The translations under genes and the position numbers were made by a program. This document shows, in pieces, positions 53,961-62,452 of a stretch of 64,000 nt of DNA. The DNA comes from Desulfovibrio sp. X2 (lineage in GTDB: Bacteria > Desulfobacterota > Desulfovibrionia > Desulfovibrionales > Desulfovibrionaceae). Numbering within the stretch: the stretch's first letter is position 1; every line of letters begins with the position of its first letter. The notes beneath the pieces were generated by a model, which did no database searches, had not been told where the DNA came from, and saw nothing but the letters and a program-made list of their open reading frames with translations. The stretch is from positions 1 to 64,000 of the forward strand of contig NZ_ATHV01000044.1 of NCBI RefSeq assembly GCF_000422205.1, read 5' to 3'.

Positions 53961-54117
53961 TTCTTTCGCCCCCCGCGCCGCTATCCTCGACTCTCGGCGC
54001 CGCGGCGCCCAACCTCGGCAGCAAAGCCATGTCCGCATCCGCCCGCCCTTCGACACCCCCTTTAGTCGCCCGCCGTGCGGGAACCGTTTCGCCGCGCCGC
54101 GCGCGGGGAGGCTAGCC

Positions 54118-54891
54118 ATGCGCGTCCTCTTCGCGGGCGTGGGCGAGGCCGTGGACGAGCGGCTGCCGAACACCTCCATCTTCTGCCGGAGCGGGGAGCG
54201 CGGGCTGCTCCTGGACTGCGGCTTCACCGCGGCCCATTCCCTCCTGGCGCCGGCGCCGGACGCCTGCCTGAGCCTCGCCGGGGTCTTCATCTCGCATTTC
54301 CACGGCGACCACTGGTTCGGCCTGCCCGCGCTGCTTCTGCGCATGCGCCTGGCCGGGCGCGCCGAGCCGCTCCCGGTGGTCGGCCTGCCCGGCATCGCGG
54401 ACAGGCTCGCCGCGCTCCTGCCCCTGGCCTACTCCTCCCTGCCAGCCGGGCTCCCCTTCGCGCTCGAGCCAGTCGAGGCGCGGCCGGGCGAGGACGTCCG
54501 CGTCGGCCCCTTCGGCCTCTCCTTCGCCCCGGCGGGCCATCCCGCCCCGGCGCTCGCCGTGCGCGTATCGGCTCCGGACGGCGCGAGCTGCTTCTACAGC
54601 GGCGACGGCCGCCCCACGCCCGAGAGCCTGGCCCTTGCGGAACGCGCCTCGGTGGCGGTGCACGAGGCCTTCTGCTTCGAGGGCGAGATGGAGGGCCACG
54701 CCTCGGTGGCCGCGGCCTGCGCCCTGGCCCGCGAGGCCGGGGTGGGGGCCCTGGCCTGCGTGCACGTGCGGCGCGAGGAGCGCCACGCGAAGGCCGCGGC
54801 CATCCGCGCCGCCCTTGCCGCCTTCACGCGCGAGAGTTCCATCCCCGCCCTGCTGCCCGAGCCGGGCGACAGCCTGGAGGCCCTGCCGTGA
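54118..54891 (+). CDS. MBL-fold hydrolase, RNase Z-like
   Basis: The 257-residue protein has the metallo-beta-lactamase zinc motif H-x-H-x-D-H in FISHFHGDHWFGLP near residue 60. Other metal ligands are expected in FAPAGHPAPA and FYSGDGRPT. The early LPNTSIFCRSGERGLLLDCG segment is typical of RNase Z/ElaC and related phosphodiesterases. The C-terminus is somewhat short for a full tRNase Z (about 300), so it may act on another substrate. The ATG at 54118 follows GGGGAGG closely. The downstream AraC gene overlaps its stop by four bases. Confidence 0.82.
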   Translation: MRVLFAGVGEAVDERLPNTSIFCRSGERGLLLDCGFTAAHSLLAPAPDACLSLAGVFISHFHGDHWFGLPALLLRMRLAGRAEPLPVVGLPGIADRLAALLPLAYSSLPAGLPFALEPVEARPGEDVRVGPFGLSFAPAGHPAPALAVRVSAPDGASCFYSGDGRPTPESLALAERASVAVHEAFCFEGEMEGHASVAAACALAREAGVGALACVHVRREERHAKAAAIRAALAAFTRESSIPALLPEPGDSLEALP

Positions 54892-55751
54892 GCGCCGAGC
54901 GACGTGACGCACGGGACGCCGCGCGGGGCGCGCAGGAGCTCGCCCACTGCTGGCGCGACCCGGCCCTGCCCGGGCTCGACCTCCTGGCCGCGACCTACGT
55001 CACCCACCGCTTCGTGCCCCACGTGCACGAGACCTACGCCGTGGGCGTCTGCCTGGCCGGGGCCGAGGGCTTCTCGCACCAGGGCAGCGAGCACGTGCTG
55101 ACCCCGGGCGCCGTGGCGACCATCAACCCGGACGACGTGCACACGGGCGAGGCGGCCACGCCGGACGGCTGGGTCTACCGCATGTTCTACCCCGCGCCGG
55201 AGCTCGTGGCGCGCCTGCTCGGCCGCGCGCCGGAGGAGACGCCGCGCTTCGCCGCGCCCCTGGCCCAGGACCGGGAGCTGGCCCTGCGCCTGGCCCGGCT
55301 GCACGGGGCCCTGGCCGCGCTGCCCCTGGACCTCGCGCGCGCCTCCCTGTTCTGCGAGACCTTCAGCGAGATCTTCACCCGGCACGCGAGCCTGCCCGCG
55401 CCCAGGCCCGAGCCCGGCGCGCCCGGGCTGGCCCGCGCCTTCGCCCTGATCCGCGAGGCGGGAAGCGCCGAGAACGCGGGGGACGGGGCGGAAGGCGGCC
55501 CGGCCCTGGAGGTTCTGGCGCGCGAGGCCGGGCTCTCGCCCTGGCACTTCCTGCGCAGCTTCCGCCGCCGCTACGGCCTGACGCCCCACGCGCTGCTGGT
55601 GCAGCGGCGCTGCGCGGCGGCCGCCCGGCTCATGCGCCAGGGGCTGCCCCCGGCCCAGGCCGCCGCGGCCGCGGGCTTCACGGACCAGAGCCACCTCACC
55701 CGCCACTTCAAGCGCATCTACGGCATCACCCCCGGCGTCTACGCAGGGTGA
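54888..55751 (+). CDS. AraC-family transcriptional regulator
   Basis: The 287-residue protein has an N-terminal cupin-type sensing domain (THRFVPHVHETYAVGVCLAG and TINPDDVHTG). Two helix-turn-helix units follow at the C-terminus (LEVLAREAGLSPWHFLRSFRRRYGLTPH and AAAAGFTDQSHLTRHFKRIYGITPGVY). It starts with GTG at 54888, overlapping the stop of the MBL gene (GTGA). The AraC-AzlC-AzlD order to its right is common, so it probably controls amino acid export in response to a small ligand. Confidence 0.92.
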   Translation: MSAERRDARDAARGAQELAHCWRDPALPGLDLLAATYVTHRFVPHVHETYAVGVCLAGAEGFSHQGSEHVLTPGAVATINPDDVHTGEAATPDGWVYRMFYPAPELVARLLGRAPEETPRFAAPLAQDRELALRLARLHGALAALPLDLARASLFCETFSEIFTRHASLPAPRPEPGAPGLARAFALIREAGSAENAGDGAEGGPALEVLAREAGLSPWHFLRSFRRRYGLTPHALLVQRRCAAAARLMRQGLPPAQAAAAAGFTDQSHLTRHFKRIYGITPGVYAG

Positions 55752-55842
55752 CGCGCGCAGGGCGACGCGCACAGGGCGACGCCGTCTTCCGCACGGCAAT
55801 TTCGTACAAGCCGTCCTTCCGGGCCGTGGCTAGAAGGGGCGC

Positions 55843-56607
55843 ATGGATACGCCCTCCTTCACCGCGAACGGCCTGCGCCGGGGCTTCATCGCCGCCCTGC
55901 CGCTCGGCCTCGGGGTCTTCGTCTACGGCATCGTCTTCGGCGTGCTCTCGCGCCAGGCCGGGCTCTCCGGCGCGCAGTCCCTGTCCATGAGCGCCTTCGT
56001 CTACGCCGGGGCCTCGCAGCTCCTGGCCCTGGACCTCTGGGGACCGCACATGAGCGTGGCCGCCGTGGTCCTGACCACCTTCGTGGTCAACCTGCGCCAC
56101 GTGCTCATGGGCGCGGCCGTGGCCCCGTGGTACCGGAGCTTCGGCCCGGGCAAGGCCTACGGCTCGGTCTTCCTCATGGCGGACGAGAACTGGGCCCTGG
56201 CCATGTCCGCCTATGCGCGCGGCGAGCGCGACGGCGCCTACATGGTCGGCGGCGGCTTGTGCGTCTGGCTGGCCTGGTTCGCGGCCACCGGGCTCGGCAG
56301 GGTGCTGACCGGCGGGCTGGCCGACCCGGCCGCCCTGGGGCTCGACTTCGCCTTCACCGCGGTCTTCCTGGCCCTGCTCACCGGATTCTGGCGCGGCAAG
56401 GCGGACCTTCTGCCCTGGGGGGCCGCGGCCGCGGTCGCGCTCGTCGTCTGGGCCCTGGTGCCGGGCAAGTGGTACATCCTGGCCGGCGGCCTGGCCGGAG
56501 CCCTCGCGGGCAGCCGCGTGCCGCCCAGGGACGCCGAGGCGTCCGGAGCGACAGCCGGGGAGACTGCCGGGGGCGCGGCCGAGAGCGGCATGGGAGGCGC
56601 GGCATGA
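55843..56607 (+). CDS. azlC: Branched-chain amino acid exporter large subunit AzlC
   Basis: The 254-residue membrane protein matches AzlC: FIAALPLGLGVFVYGIVFGVLSRQAG, then FVYAGASQLLALDLW, then VVNLRHVLMGAA. These precede six or seven further hydrophobic segments and a hydrophilic C-tail of about 30 residues. With AzlD it exports branched-chain amino acids or toxic analogues. Its stop overlaps the azlD ATG by four bases. It follows the AraC regulator by about 90 bases. Confidence 0.93.
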   Translation: MDTPSFTANGLRRGFIAALPLGLGVFVYGIVFGVLSRQAGLSGAQSLSMSAFVYAGASQLLALDLWGPHMSVAAVVLTTFVVNLRHVLMGAAVAPWYRSFGPGKAYGSVFLMADENWALAMSAYARGERDGAYMVGGGLCVWLAWFAATGLGRVLTGGLADPAALGLDFAFTAVFLALLTGFWRGKADLLPWGAAAAVALVVWALVPGKWYILAGGLAGALAGSRVPPRDAEASGATAGETAGGAAESGMGGAA

Positions 56608-56942
56608 GCCTCCTCGATCTCCTCGGCTCCGACGCCCTCTCCCCGGACGCCCGCACCTGGCTGGCCATCGCGGGCATGGCCGTGGCCACCTACATCACGC
56701 GCGCCGCCGGCCTGCTGCTCTCCAGCCGCATGCGCCTCGGCCCGCGCGGCGAGGCCTTCCTCAAGGCCCTGCCCGGCTCCATCCTCACGGCGATCGTCGC
56801 GCCCGCGGTCCTGGCCCAGGGACCGGCCGAGGCCGCCGCCTCCCTGGTCACCGTGGGCGTGGCCGCCAGGTGGCGCAACCTCCCCCTGGCCATGTTCGTG
56901 GGCGTGGCCGCGGTCTTCGTCCTGCGCCGTTTCTTCCGCTGA
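56604..56942 (+). CDS. azlD: Branched-chain amino acid exporter small subunit AzlD
   Basis: The 112-residue protein has four hydrophobic helices and the AzlD pattern MAVATYITRAAGLLL, LPGSILTAIVAPAVL and AARWRNLPLAMFVGVAAVFVLR. It forms the exporter with AzlC. Translation is coupled by the ATGA overlap. Its length is normal for the family. Confidence 0.93.
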   Translation: MSLLDLLGSDALSPDARTWLAIAGMAVATYITRAAGLLLSSRMRLGPRGEAFLKALPGSILTAIVAPAVLAQGPAEAAASLVTVGVAARWRNLPLAMFVGVAAVFVLRRFFR

Positions 56943-57071
56943 ATCCGGACTGTCCGCCCTGAGTGCCTGATTTCCCAAGGGTTCCCGCCGACTTGCCAAG
57001 CTTCGCCGCCTTCGCGTACAAGGCGCGAAAGACCAGGGGGAGCATGCGCCCGGGGCGCGGAGTTTGACGAT

Positions 57072-57950
57072 ATGGCCGAGGATCTGCAGAGCCTGAAGAA
57101 GGGCGTGAAGACCATCCGGGAGCATGTGGCGCGGGCCAAGGCCTACGTCGGCCGCATGGACGTGCCGAGGACGCTTGAGGCCTTGTGCGACGCACTCTCG
57201 CTGCTCGTGGCCACGCCCGTGATCATGGGGCGCGAGAAGTTCGAGATCACCATCCTCATCGACGAGGTGCTGCGTACCCTCGCGGCCATGCCGCAGATGC
57301 AGGGGCTCCTGCCCAAGGGCATCGCGCTGGGCAAGGGGCAGGAGAAGCAGCTCCTGGCCCGCCTCTCGTCCCTGCGCGACAAGATCAGGCTGGCCATCGA
57401 GAAGGCCGAGTACGAGAAGGTCTACGCCTACAAGCAGGCCATCGACAAGGCCATCCTCTGCGCGCAGCAGCTGGCCAAGGAAGGGCAGATGGACCAGGCC
57501 CGCCTGGCCTTCCGCAAGACGGCCGACCGCTTCGCGGGCGAGCCGGGCATCCTGCAGGACATCGGCGGCCGCCTCGTGCGCTGCGGCATGTTCCAGGAGG
57601 CCGTGGAATATTTGGAAGAGGCCATCAAGGGCGATCCCAAGGACCCGCGACCCTACAACCACCTGCTCACGGCGCTCGAGAACCTGGGCGAGACCGAGCG
57701 CGCGCTGGAAATGACCAAGACGGCGCTGCGCAACTTCGGTCCGAGCGAGCGCACCTACACCATCATGGCCCGGCTGCACTGCGCGCTGAAGCAGTGGGAC
57801 GAGGCCTTCGACATGGCCAACGCGGCCCTGGACCTCTCGCCCTACGCCAGCGAGGCCGAGGCGATCCTGGACGAGGTCAGGCCGCGCATCTTCGGCCGCG
57901 ACGCCGACGGCAAGATCAAGGACAAGAAGACCTACACCTTCAATCTCTAG
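57072..57950 (+). CDS. TPR-repeat protein with N-terminal helical domain
   Basis: The 292-residue soluble protein has a helical N-terminal domain of about 130 residues (EDLQSLKKGVKTIREHVARA onward). Three or more tetratricopeptide repeats follow: the DQARLAFRKTADRF, FQEAVEYLEEAIKGDPKDP and ERALEMTKTALRNFGP units, then EAFDMANAALDLSPYA. It should act as a protein-binding scaffold. A closely similar architecture is often seen in sulfate reducers (from memory), but no function is known. Its last 11 bases overlap the 3' end of the opposite glycosyltransferase gene. Confidence 0.82.
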   Translation: MAEDLQSLKKGVKTIREHVARAKAYVGRMDVPRTLEALCDALSLLVATPVIMGREKFEITILIDEVLRTLAAMPQMQGLLPKGIALGKGQEKQLLARLSSLRDKIRLAIEKAEYEKVYAYKQAIDKAILCAQQLAKEGQMDQARLAFRKTADRFAGEPGILQDIGGRLVRCGMFQEAVEYLEEAIKGDPKDPRPYNHLLTALENLGETERALEMTKTALRNFGPSERTYTIMARLHCALKQWDEAFDMANAALDLSPYASEAEAILDEVRPRIFGRDADGKIKDKKTYTFNL

Positions 57951-58842
57951 GCGCCGCCAAGGACCCGGAGTCGTCCGGCATCCCCGCGAGCATGCGGGCC
58001 GTGCGCGGAGCGCGGGTCTCGAGCGCACGTCCTTCCGTCTGTTCTCCCGTCCGACCGTCCGGCTGCTCCGGAGACTCGAAAAGGGCGCGGCGAAGCTTCG
58101 CCACGTCCTCGACCGTGTCCACGTCCAGGGTCTCGGGCGCGAGCGCGGTGCGCATTCCCAGGGCTTTCAGCCGGGCCAGGGCCGCACCCGCCGTGTCGGC
58201 CGTGCTCCAGGGGACGCCGTCGAAGACGTCGAGCCTGAAGGCCGCGGCCCTGAACCCCACGCACCAGAAGCCTCCGTCCGGACACGGCCCGAGCACGGCG
58301 TCGTGGCCGTCCGGGCCCGGCGCGAGCAGCTCGAAGGCCCGCACGATGTCCCGGGACGCGACGAGCGGCAGGTCGCTGCCCATGAGCACGGCGCGCTCAA
58401 CCTTCGGATTCGTCGCCGCCAGGAGCGGGCCGCGGTCCTTGCCCCGTCCCGCGGACGAGAAGGCCCGGACGAAGGTCGCGGCCATGCGGCGCCCGAGGTC
58501 GCCGCCGGGCTGCAGCCAGTAGTCGTGGCCGGGCGCGCCGTCCGGTCCGGAACCCGCGCGGCCGCTCGGCCCGAGCCAGTCGGAGAGCTGCCTTCCGAGC
58601 CAGGCCCGTATCGCCGCCTCCGCGCCGGGCGGGTCATAGGCCAGGGCCAGGCCCGCCCACTCCTTGTCCCCCGTTCCTCGGCAAAGGGCCGTCACGGCCC
58701 CGCAGGCGGCGTCCAGCGCGTCGCCTGCCATGGCGCGGTAGAATTCTGCCGCGCGCTCCGCACCGAGCCGGGCGATGAGGCGCGTCTTGACGCGTCCGGG
58801 ACGCGGCTCCTTGACGAAGACGATCAGCCTGTTTCCCTTCAT
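57940..58842 (-). CDS. TIGR04282-type glycosyltransferase (DUF2064)
   Basis: The 300-residue protein begins NRLIVFVKEPRPGRVKTRL, the signature of the DUF2064/TIGR04282 family. It continues with MGSDLPLVASRDI (nucleotide-sugar-binding Asp) and LGPCPDGGFWCVGF in a GT-A fold. The family is annotated as arsenosugar-biosynthesis-associated glycosyltransferase and is usually found beside TIGR04283, as here: the two genes overlap by four bases. The C-terminal 45 residues (after about 255) are low-complexity and may be dispensable. No arsenic methyltransferase is in the window, so arsenic use is only family-based. Confidence 0.88.
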   Translation of the reverse strand: MKGNRLIVFVKEPRPGRVKTRLIARLGAERAAEFYRAMAGDALDAACGAVTALCRGTGDKEWAGLALAYDPPGAEAAIRAWLGRQLSDWLGPSGRAGSGPDGAPGHDYWLQPGGDLGRRMAATFVRAFSSAGRGKDRGPLLAATNPKVERAVLMGSDLPLVASRDIVRAFELLAPGPDGHDAVLGPCPDGGFWCVGFRAAAFRLDVFDGVPWSTADTAGAALARLKALGMRTALAPETLDVDTVEDVAKLRRALFESPEQPDGRTGEQTEGRALETRAPRTARMLAGMPDDSGSLAAPRD

Positions 58843-59645
58843 GATCGTTTCTCTCCCGTGTTTCCGCCCATGGCTCCGTAGAAGCGGGCCAGCCGCGCGG
58901 GCGGCACGCCGAGTGAATAGAGCGCCACCAGGAGCCAGTTGCGCAGGGTGCACCAGAGCGCGCCCTGCCGTTCCCAGCGGCGGGCCGAGGTGAGGACCGC
59001 GCAGGGCAGGATGCGCGGCCGCATGCCCGCGCGCGAAAGGCGCCGCGCGAACTCCACGTCCTCCATCAGGGGCAGCTCGGCGAAGCCGCCGAGGCGCGCG
59101 AAATCCTCGCGCCGCAGGAAACAGGCCTGGTCGCCGTAGGGCAGGCCGAAAAGCCTGCCCCTGAGCGTGGCCACGGCCGCCACTAGGCGCAGTGACGGCC
59201 GTTTCGAGTCGATGTCCAGGGCGAAGGCCCCGGCCCGCGCGCCGCGCGCCAAGGCCTCCTCGACGGCCGAGAACGCCTCTTCGGGCAGAAGCGTGTCCGC
59301 GTGCAGAAATACCAGGATCTCGCCGCAGGCGGCGGACGCGCCCGCGTTCATCTGCAGCGCCCGGCCGCGCGGCGCGCCCAGGCCGCGCAGCGTGAAGCCC
59401 CCGTCGCCCCGGGCCTCGCCGTCCGCTCCGCACTGTGCGAGCGCCGCCAGGGTCGAGCCTTCGGGATCGCCGTCCGCCACGACCACCTCGACCCGCACCC
59501 CGGCCCGCAGCGCCGCCGCACGCACCGCGTCCAGCGTGCGGCAGATGGACGCGGCCTCGAAGAGCGCGGGCACGACCACGCTGAAGCGCGGCTTTGGACT
59601 TTCCGAGCGGCCAGGGGCGTGGCATATTCCGGGGACGTCATTCAT
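58839..59645 (-). CDS. TIGR04283-type glycosyltransferase family 2
   Basis: The 268-residue protein is a GT-A glycosyltransferase: FSVVVPALFEAASI near residue 20, VVVADGDPEGST, GRALQMNAGA, and the HADT (DXD-like) motif in ILVFLHADTLLP. The end motif LPYGDQACFLRREDFARLGGF is typical of TIGR04283. With its coupled neighbour TIGR04282 it would build a glycosylated small molecule or lipid. GAGG precedes the ATG by eight bases. It is divergent from the PNPOx-like gene, with only 21 bases between the two start codons. Confidence 0.9.
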   Translation of the reverse strand: MNDVPGICHAPGRSESPKPRFSVVVPALFEAASICRTLDAVRAAALRAGVRVEVVVADGDPEGSTLAALAQCGADGEARGDGGFTLRGLGAPRGRALQMNAGASAACGEILVFLHADTLLPEEAFSAVEEALARGARAGAFALDIDSKRPSLRLVAAVATLRGRLFGLPYGDQACFLRREDFARLGGFAELPLMEDVEFARRLSRAGMRPRILPCAVLTSARRWERQGALWCTLRNWLLVALYSLGVPPARLARFYGAMGGNTGEKRS

Positions 59646-59666
59646 TCGGACCTCAAGGAGAGAACC

Positions 59667-60143
59667 ATGCGCAAGGCGCACAGGGAAATCAAGGACAAGC
59701 AGGCCGTCGTCGAGCTTCTGCACGAAGGGCAGGTGCTGCATCTGGCGCTGAACGACGCGGGCTCGGGCGCTCCCTACGTGGTGCCGCTCAGCTACGCCTA
59801 CGCCGACGGCCGCTTCTACGTGCACTGCGCCACCGAGGGCACCAAGCTTGACCTCATGCGCGCCGACCCCCGCGTGGGCTTCTCCGTCGTGGCCCGCTAC
59901 ACCCTGGTGAACGGTCCCAAGGCCTGCAACGCCACGGCCCACTTCGCCTCCGTCTGCGGCACGGGCACCGCCCGCATCCTGACCGACGACGCCGAGCGTC
60001 GCCGCGGCCTGGACGCCCTGGCCGAGCGCCTGGCGCCCGCCGCCGAGCGCGACTACCCGGACGAGGTACTGGCCCGCACCTGCGTCGTCGAGATCGTGCC
60101 CGAACGGCTGATCGCCAAGCGGAACCCGTCGCCCAAAGACTGA
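59667..60143 (+). CDS. Pyridoxamine-5'-phosphate-oxidase-like flavin-binding protein
   Basis: The 158-residue protein belongs to the split-barrel FMN-binding PNPOx-like group, close to the NimA-type: LNDAGSGAPYVVPLSYAYADGRFYVHCA, then GTKLDLMRADPRVGFSVV. The late RTCVVEIVPERLIAKRNP strand is present too. Relatives bind FMN, heme or F420, and some reduce nitroimidazoles. AAGGAG gives the start at 59667. It opens a rightward four-gene operon with LysE, SGNH hydrolase and threonine aldolase. Confidence 0.85.
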   Translation: MRKAHREIKDKQAVVELLHEGQVLHLALNDAGSGAPYVVPLSYAYADGRFYVHCATEGTKLDLMRADPRVGFSVVARYTLVNGPKACNATAHFASVCGTGTARILTDDAERRRGLDALAERLAPAAERDYPDEVLARTCVVEIVPERLIAKRNPSPKD

Positions 60144-60145
60144 GC

Positions 60146-60769
60146 ATGAGCCCCCTGACCGTCTACCTGGAGGCCCTGGCCGTGGGCCTGTGCATCGCCG
60201 TCCCGGTGGGGCCGGTGGGGCTGCTGTGCATCCAGCGCTCGCTCACCGAGAAGCGCGGCACCGGCCTGGTCTGCGGCCTGGGCGGGGCCGTGGCCGACGC
60301 CTTCTTCGCCGCCGTGGCCGCCTTCGGACTGACTTTCGTCTCCGCCTTCCTGACCGGGCACCAGGGCTGGCTGCGCCTGGCGGGCGGGCTCTTCCTGCTC
60401 GTCGTGGCCTGGCGCATGCTGCGCGGCCACGACCCCGTGGCCCTGGGCGCGGGCGAGTCGCTGCGCCTGGCGGGCACCTTCCTGCAGACGCTCTTCATGG
60501 GGCTCACCAACCCGGCCGTGATCCTGGCCTTCGCAGGCATCTTCGCCGCCCTGGGCCTGGGCGCCTCGGGCCAGGGGCACGGCCACGCCCTGGCCGCCAC
60601 CCTGGGCGTCTTCACCGGCTCCTTCTCCTGGTGGGTGGGCATCTTTTTCGGCGGGGAGCGCCTGCGCGCGCACCTCTCCACCTACCTCACGCGGGTGCGC
60701 GTGGCCGCCTCCGTGGCCATCGGCTGCTTCGGCGTCGCGGCCCTCGTCTCCGCGGCCCTCAAACTCTGA
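60146..60769 (+). CDS. LysE-family amino acid exporter
   Basis: The 207-residue membrane protein has six hydrophobic segments and the LysE/RhtB opening YLEALAVGLCIAVPVGPVG with the conserved PVGPVG loop. GLGGAVADAFFAAVAAFG and MGLTNPAVILAF follow. It would export amino acids, perhaps threonine or glycine given the threonine aldolase further down the operon; that link is inference. The start lies three bases after the stop of the previous gene. Confidence 0.9.
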   Translation: MSPLTVYLEALAVGLCIAVPVGPVGLLCIQRSLTEKRGTGLVCGLGGAVADAFFAAVAAFGLTFVSAFLTGHQGWLRLAGGLFLLVVAWRMLRGHDPVALGAGESLRLAGTFLQTLFMGLTNPAVILAFAGIFAALGLGASGQGHGHALAATLGVFTGSFSWWVGIFFGGERLRAHLSTYLTRVRVAASVAIGCFGVAALVSAALKL

Positions 60770-60783
60770 ACCGGAACACTGCC

Positions 60784-61398
60784 ATGCACGTCTTCTTCTT
60801 CGGCGATTCCCTGACCCTCGGCTTCGGCGACGAGGAGGTCCTGGGCTGGCCCGGGCGCCTCTGCGCCGCCACCAGGAACGGACCGGCCCTCTCCCTCACG
60901 CCCTACAACCTCGGCGTGCGCCGCGCCTGTGCGGCCTCCATCCGCGCGCGCCTGAAGGACGAGATCGAGCGTCGCCTCGTGCCCGGCGACCCGGCCCTCG
61001 TGGTCCTCTCCTTCGGCGTGGCCGAGGTCTGGCACGGCCTGCCCATGGAGCAGTCCCTGGCCGACGCCCGGGCCCTGCTCGAGGAGGCCTGTGCGGCCTG
61101 GCCCACGCTGTGCGTCGGCCCTCTGCCCGTGGCCCCGAAGGACCGTGAGCGCGCCGCACAGGCGTCCGGAAGCATCGCCCGGCTCTCCCAGGCCCTGCAC
61201 GGGCTCTGCGACACGCTTCACATTCCCTACCTGGAAGTGTATCAGGCGCTGTCCGCGGACGCGGACTACATACGCGACGTGCGCGCCGCGGACGGGCTGC
61301 ACCCCACGGCAGCGGGATACGCCACGATAGCCGGACTCGTGGGACAGTGGCCCGCCTGGCGCGACGCGCTCCACAAAGGACTGCACACCAAGCCATGA
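60784..61398 (+). CDS. SGNH/GDSL-family hydrolase
   Basis: The 204-residue protein has the nucleophile Ser block FFGDSLTLGFGDE at the N-terminus, block II in YNLGVRRACAASIRARL, block III in VLSFGVAEVWHG (with a changed Asn), and the catalytic Asp-x2-His in GLHPTAAGY. It is a cytoplasmic esterase/lipase type without signal peptide. The usual Asn of block III (GxND) is replaced in FGVAEV, which may alter activity. It overlaps the following gene by four bases (ATGA). Confidence 0.85.
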   Translation: MHVFFFGDSLTLGFGDEEVLGWPGRLCAATRNGPALSLTPYNLGVRRACAASIRARLKDEIERRLVPGDPALVVLSFGVAEVWHGLPMEQSLADARALLEEACAAWPTLCVGPLPVAPKDRERAAQASGSIARLSQALHGLCDTLHIPYLEVYQALSADADYIRDVRAADGLHPTAAGYATIAGLVGQWPAWRDALHKGLHTKP

Positions 61399-62438
61399 AC
61401 GATCTCAAGAGCTTCGCCAGCGACAACGTCACCGGGGTCCATCCCCGCATCATGCAGGCCATCGCCGAGGCCAACCAGGGCCCGGCAAAACCCTACGGCC
61501 AGGACCCCTGGACCGCGCGGGCCGACGAGCTGCTGCGCCGCGAGTTCGGCCAGGACATCGACCCCTACTTCGTCTTCCTGGGCACCGCGGCCAACGTCCT
61601 CTCCCTGGCCGCCATGCTGCGGCCCTACAAGGCCGTTCTCTGCGCGGACAGCGCCCACATCAACGTGGACGAGTGCGGCGCGCCCGAGCGCTTCTCCGGC
61701 GCCCGCCTGCTGACCGTGCCCTCGCGCAACGGCAAGGTCGCGCCCGAGGACTTCCGCCGCTACCTCTACGACCTGGGCGTGGAGCACCACTCCCAGCCCG
61801 CCGTCATCTCCATCACTCAGTGCACGGAGTACGGCACCCTCTACTCCCCGGACGAGATCACGGCCCTGGCCGACTTCGCCCACGAGCACGGCCTCTACCT
61901 GCACATGGACGGCGCCCGCCTGGCCAACGCCTGCGCCGCGCTGAACCTGACCCCGCGCCAGCTCACCGCGGACTGCGGCGTGGACACCCTGTCCTTCGGC
62001 GGCACCAAGAACGGCCTCATGTTCGGCGAGGCCGTCATCCTCTTCCGCAAGGAGCTGGGCGAGGACTTCCGCTACCAGCGCAAGCAGGCCATGCAGCTCT
62101 ATTCCAAGATGCGCTTCATCGCCGCCCAGTTCTCCGCCCTGCTCGAGGACGGCCTGTGGCTCGAGAACGCGCGCCACGCCAACGCCATGACCGCGCTCCT
62201 GGCCGAGCGCGCCGCGGCCGTGCCCGGCGTGCGCCTGACCAGGCCCGTGCAGACCAACCACGTCTTCGCCACCCTGCCCCGCAAGGCCGCCGAGAAGCTG
62301 CAGCAGGACTGGCACTTCTACACCTGGCGCGAGGACCCCTTCGAGGTGCGCTGGATGACCTCCTTCGACACCGAGGAGAAGGACGTCATCGCCTTCACCG
62401 ACGCCCTGGCCGAAGCCTGCAAGGACTGCCAGGCCTGA
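61395..62438 (+). CDS. Low-specificity L-threonine aldolase
   Basis: The 347-residue PLP enzyme has the aldolase opening SFASDNVTGVHPRIM, LGTAANVLSLAAML (phosphate loop), HMDGARLANACAALN (Asp pairing with the pyridine) and LSFGGTKNGLMFGEA, where the Lys binds PLP. It cleaves L-threonine or allo-threonine to glycine and acetaldehyde. The acetaldehyde could feed an aldehyde oxidoreductase such as the one at 493-2259; this is speculation. It is the last gene of the operon, and its 3' end faces copy D of the intergenic element. Confidence 0.92.
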   Translation: MNDLKSFASDNVTGVHPRIMQAIAEANQGPAKPYGQDPWTARADELLRREFGQDIDPYFVFLGTAANVLSLAAMLRPYKAVLCADSAHINVDECGAPERFSGARLLTVPSRNGKVAPEDFRRYLYDLGVEHHSQPAVISITQCTEYGTLYSPDEITALADFAHEHGLYLHMDGARLANACAALNLTPRQLTADCGVDTLSFGGTKNGLMFGEAVILFRKELGEDFRYQRKQAMQLYSKMRFIAAQFSALLEDGLWLENARHANAMTALLAERAAAVPGVRLTRPVQTNHVFATLPRKAAEKLQQDWHFYTWREDPFEVRWMTSFDTEEKDVIAFTDALAEACKDCQA

Positions 62439-62452
62439 TGATCAAGCCGGGG

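Larger units (their letters stand above)
53456..54117. other. 662-bp noncoding region with AT-rich island
   Basis: No protein gene is visible. It contains the terminator-like hairpin 53567-53607, a promoter-like pair at 53640-53667, two small palindromes (ATTTTG-TG-CAAAAT at 53722-53735 and ATGAC-AA-GTCAT at 53799-53810), a 61-base hairpin-forming segment (53820-53880), and a rho-independent terminator (53933-53960). The part 53600-53930 is the longest AT-rich stretch of the window. The rest up to 54117 is ordinary. Confidence 0.65.
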
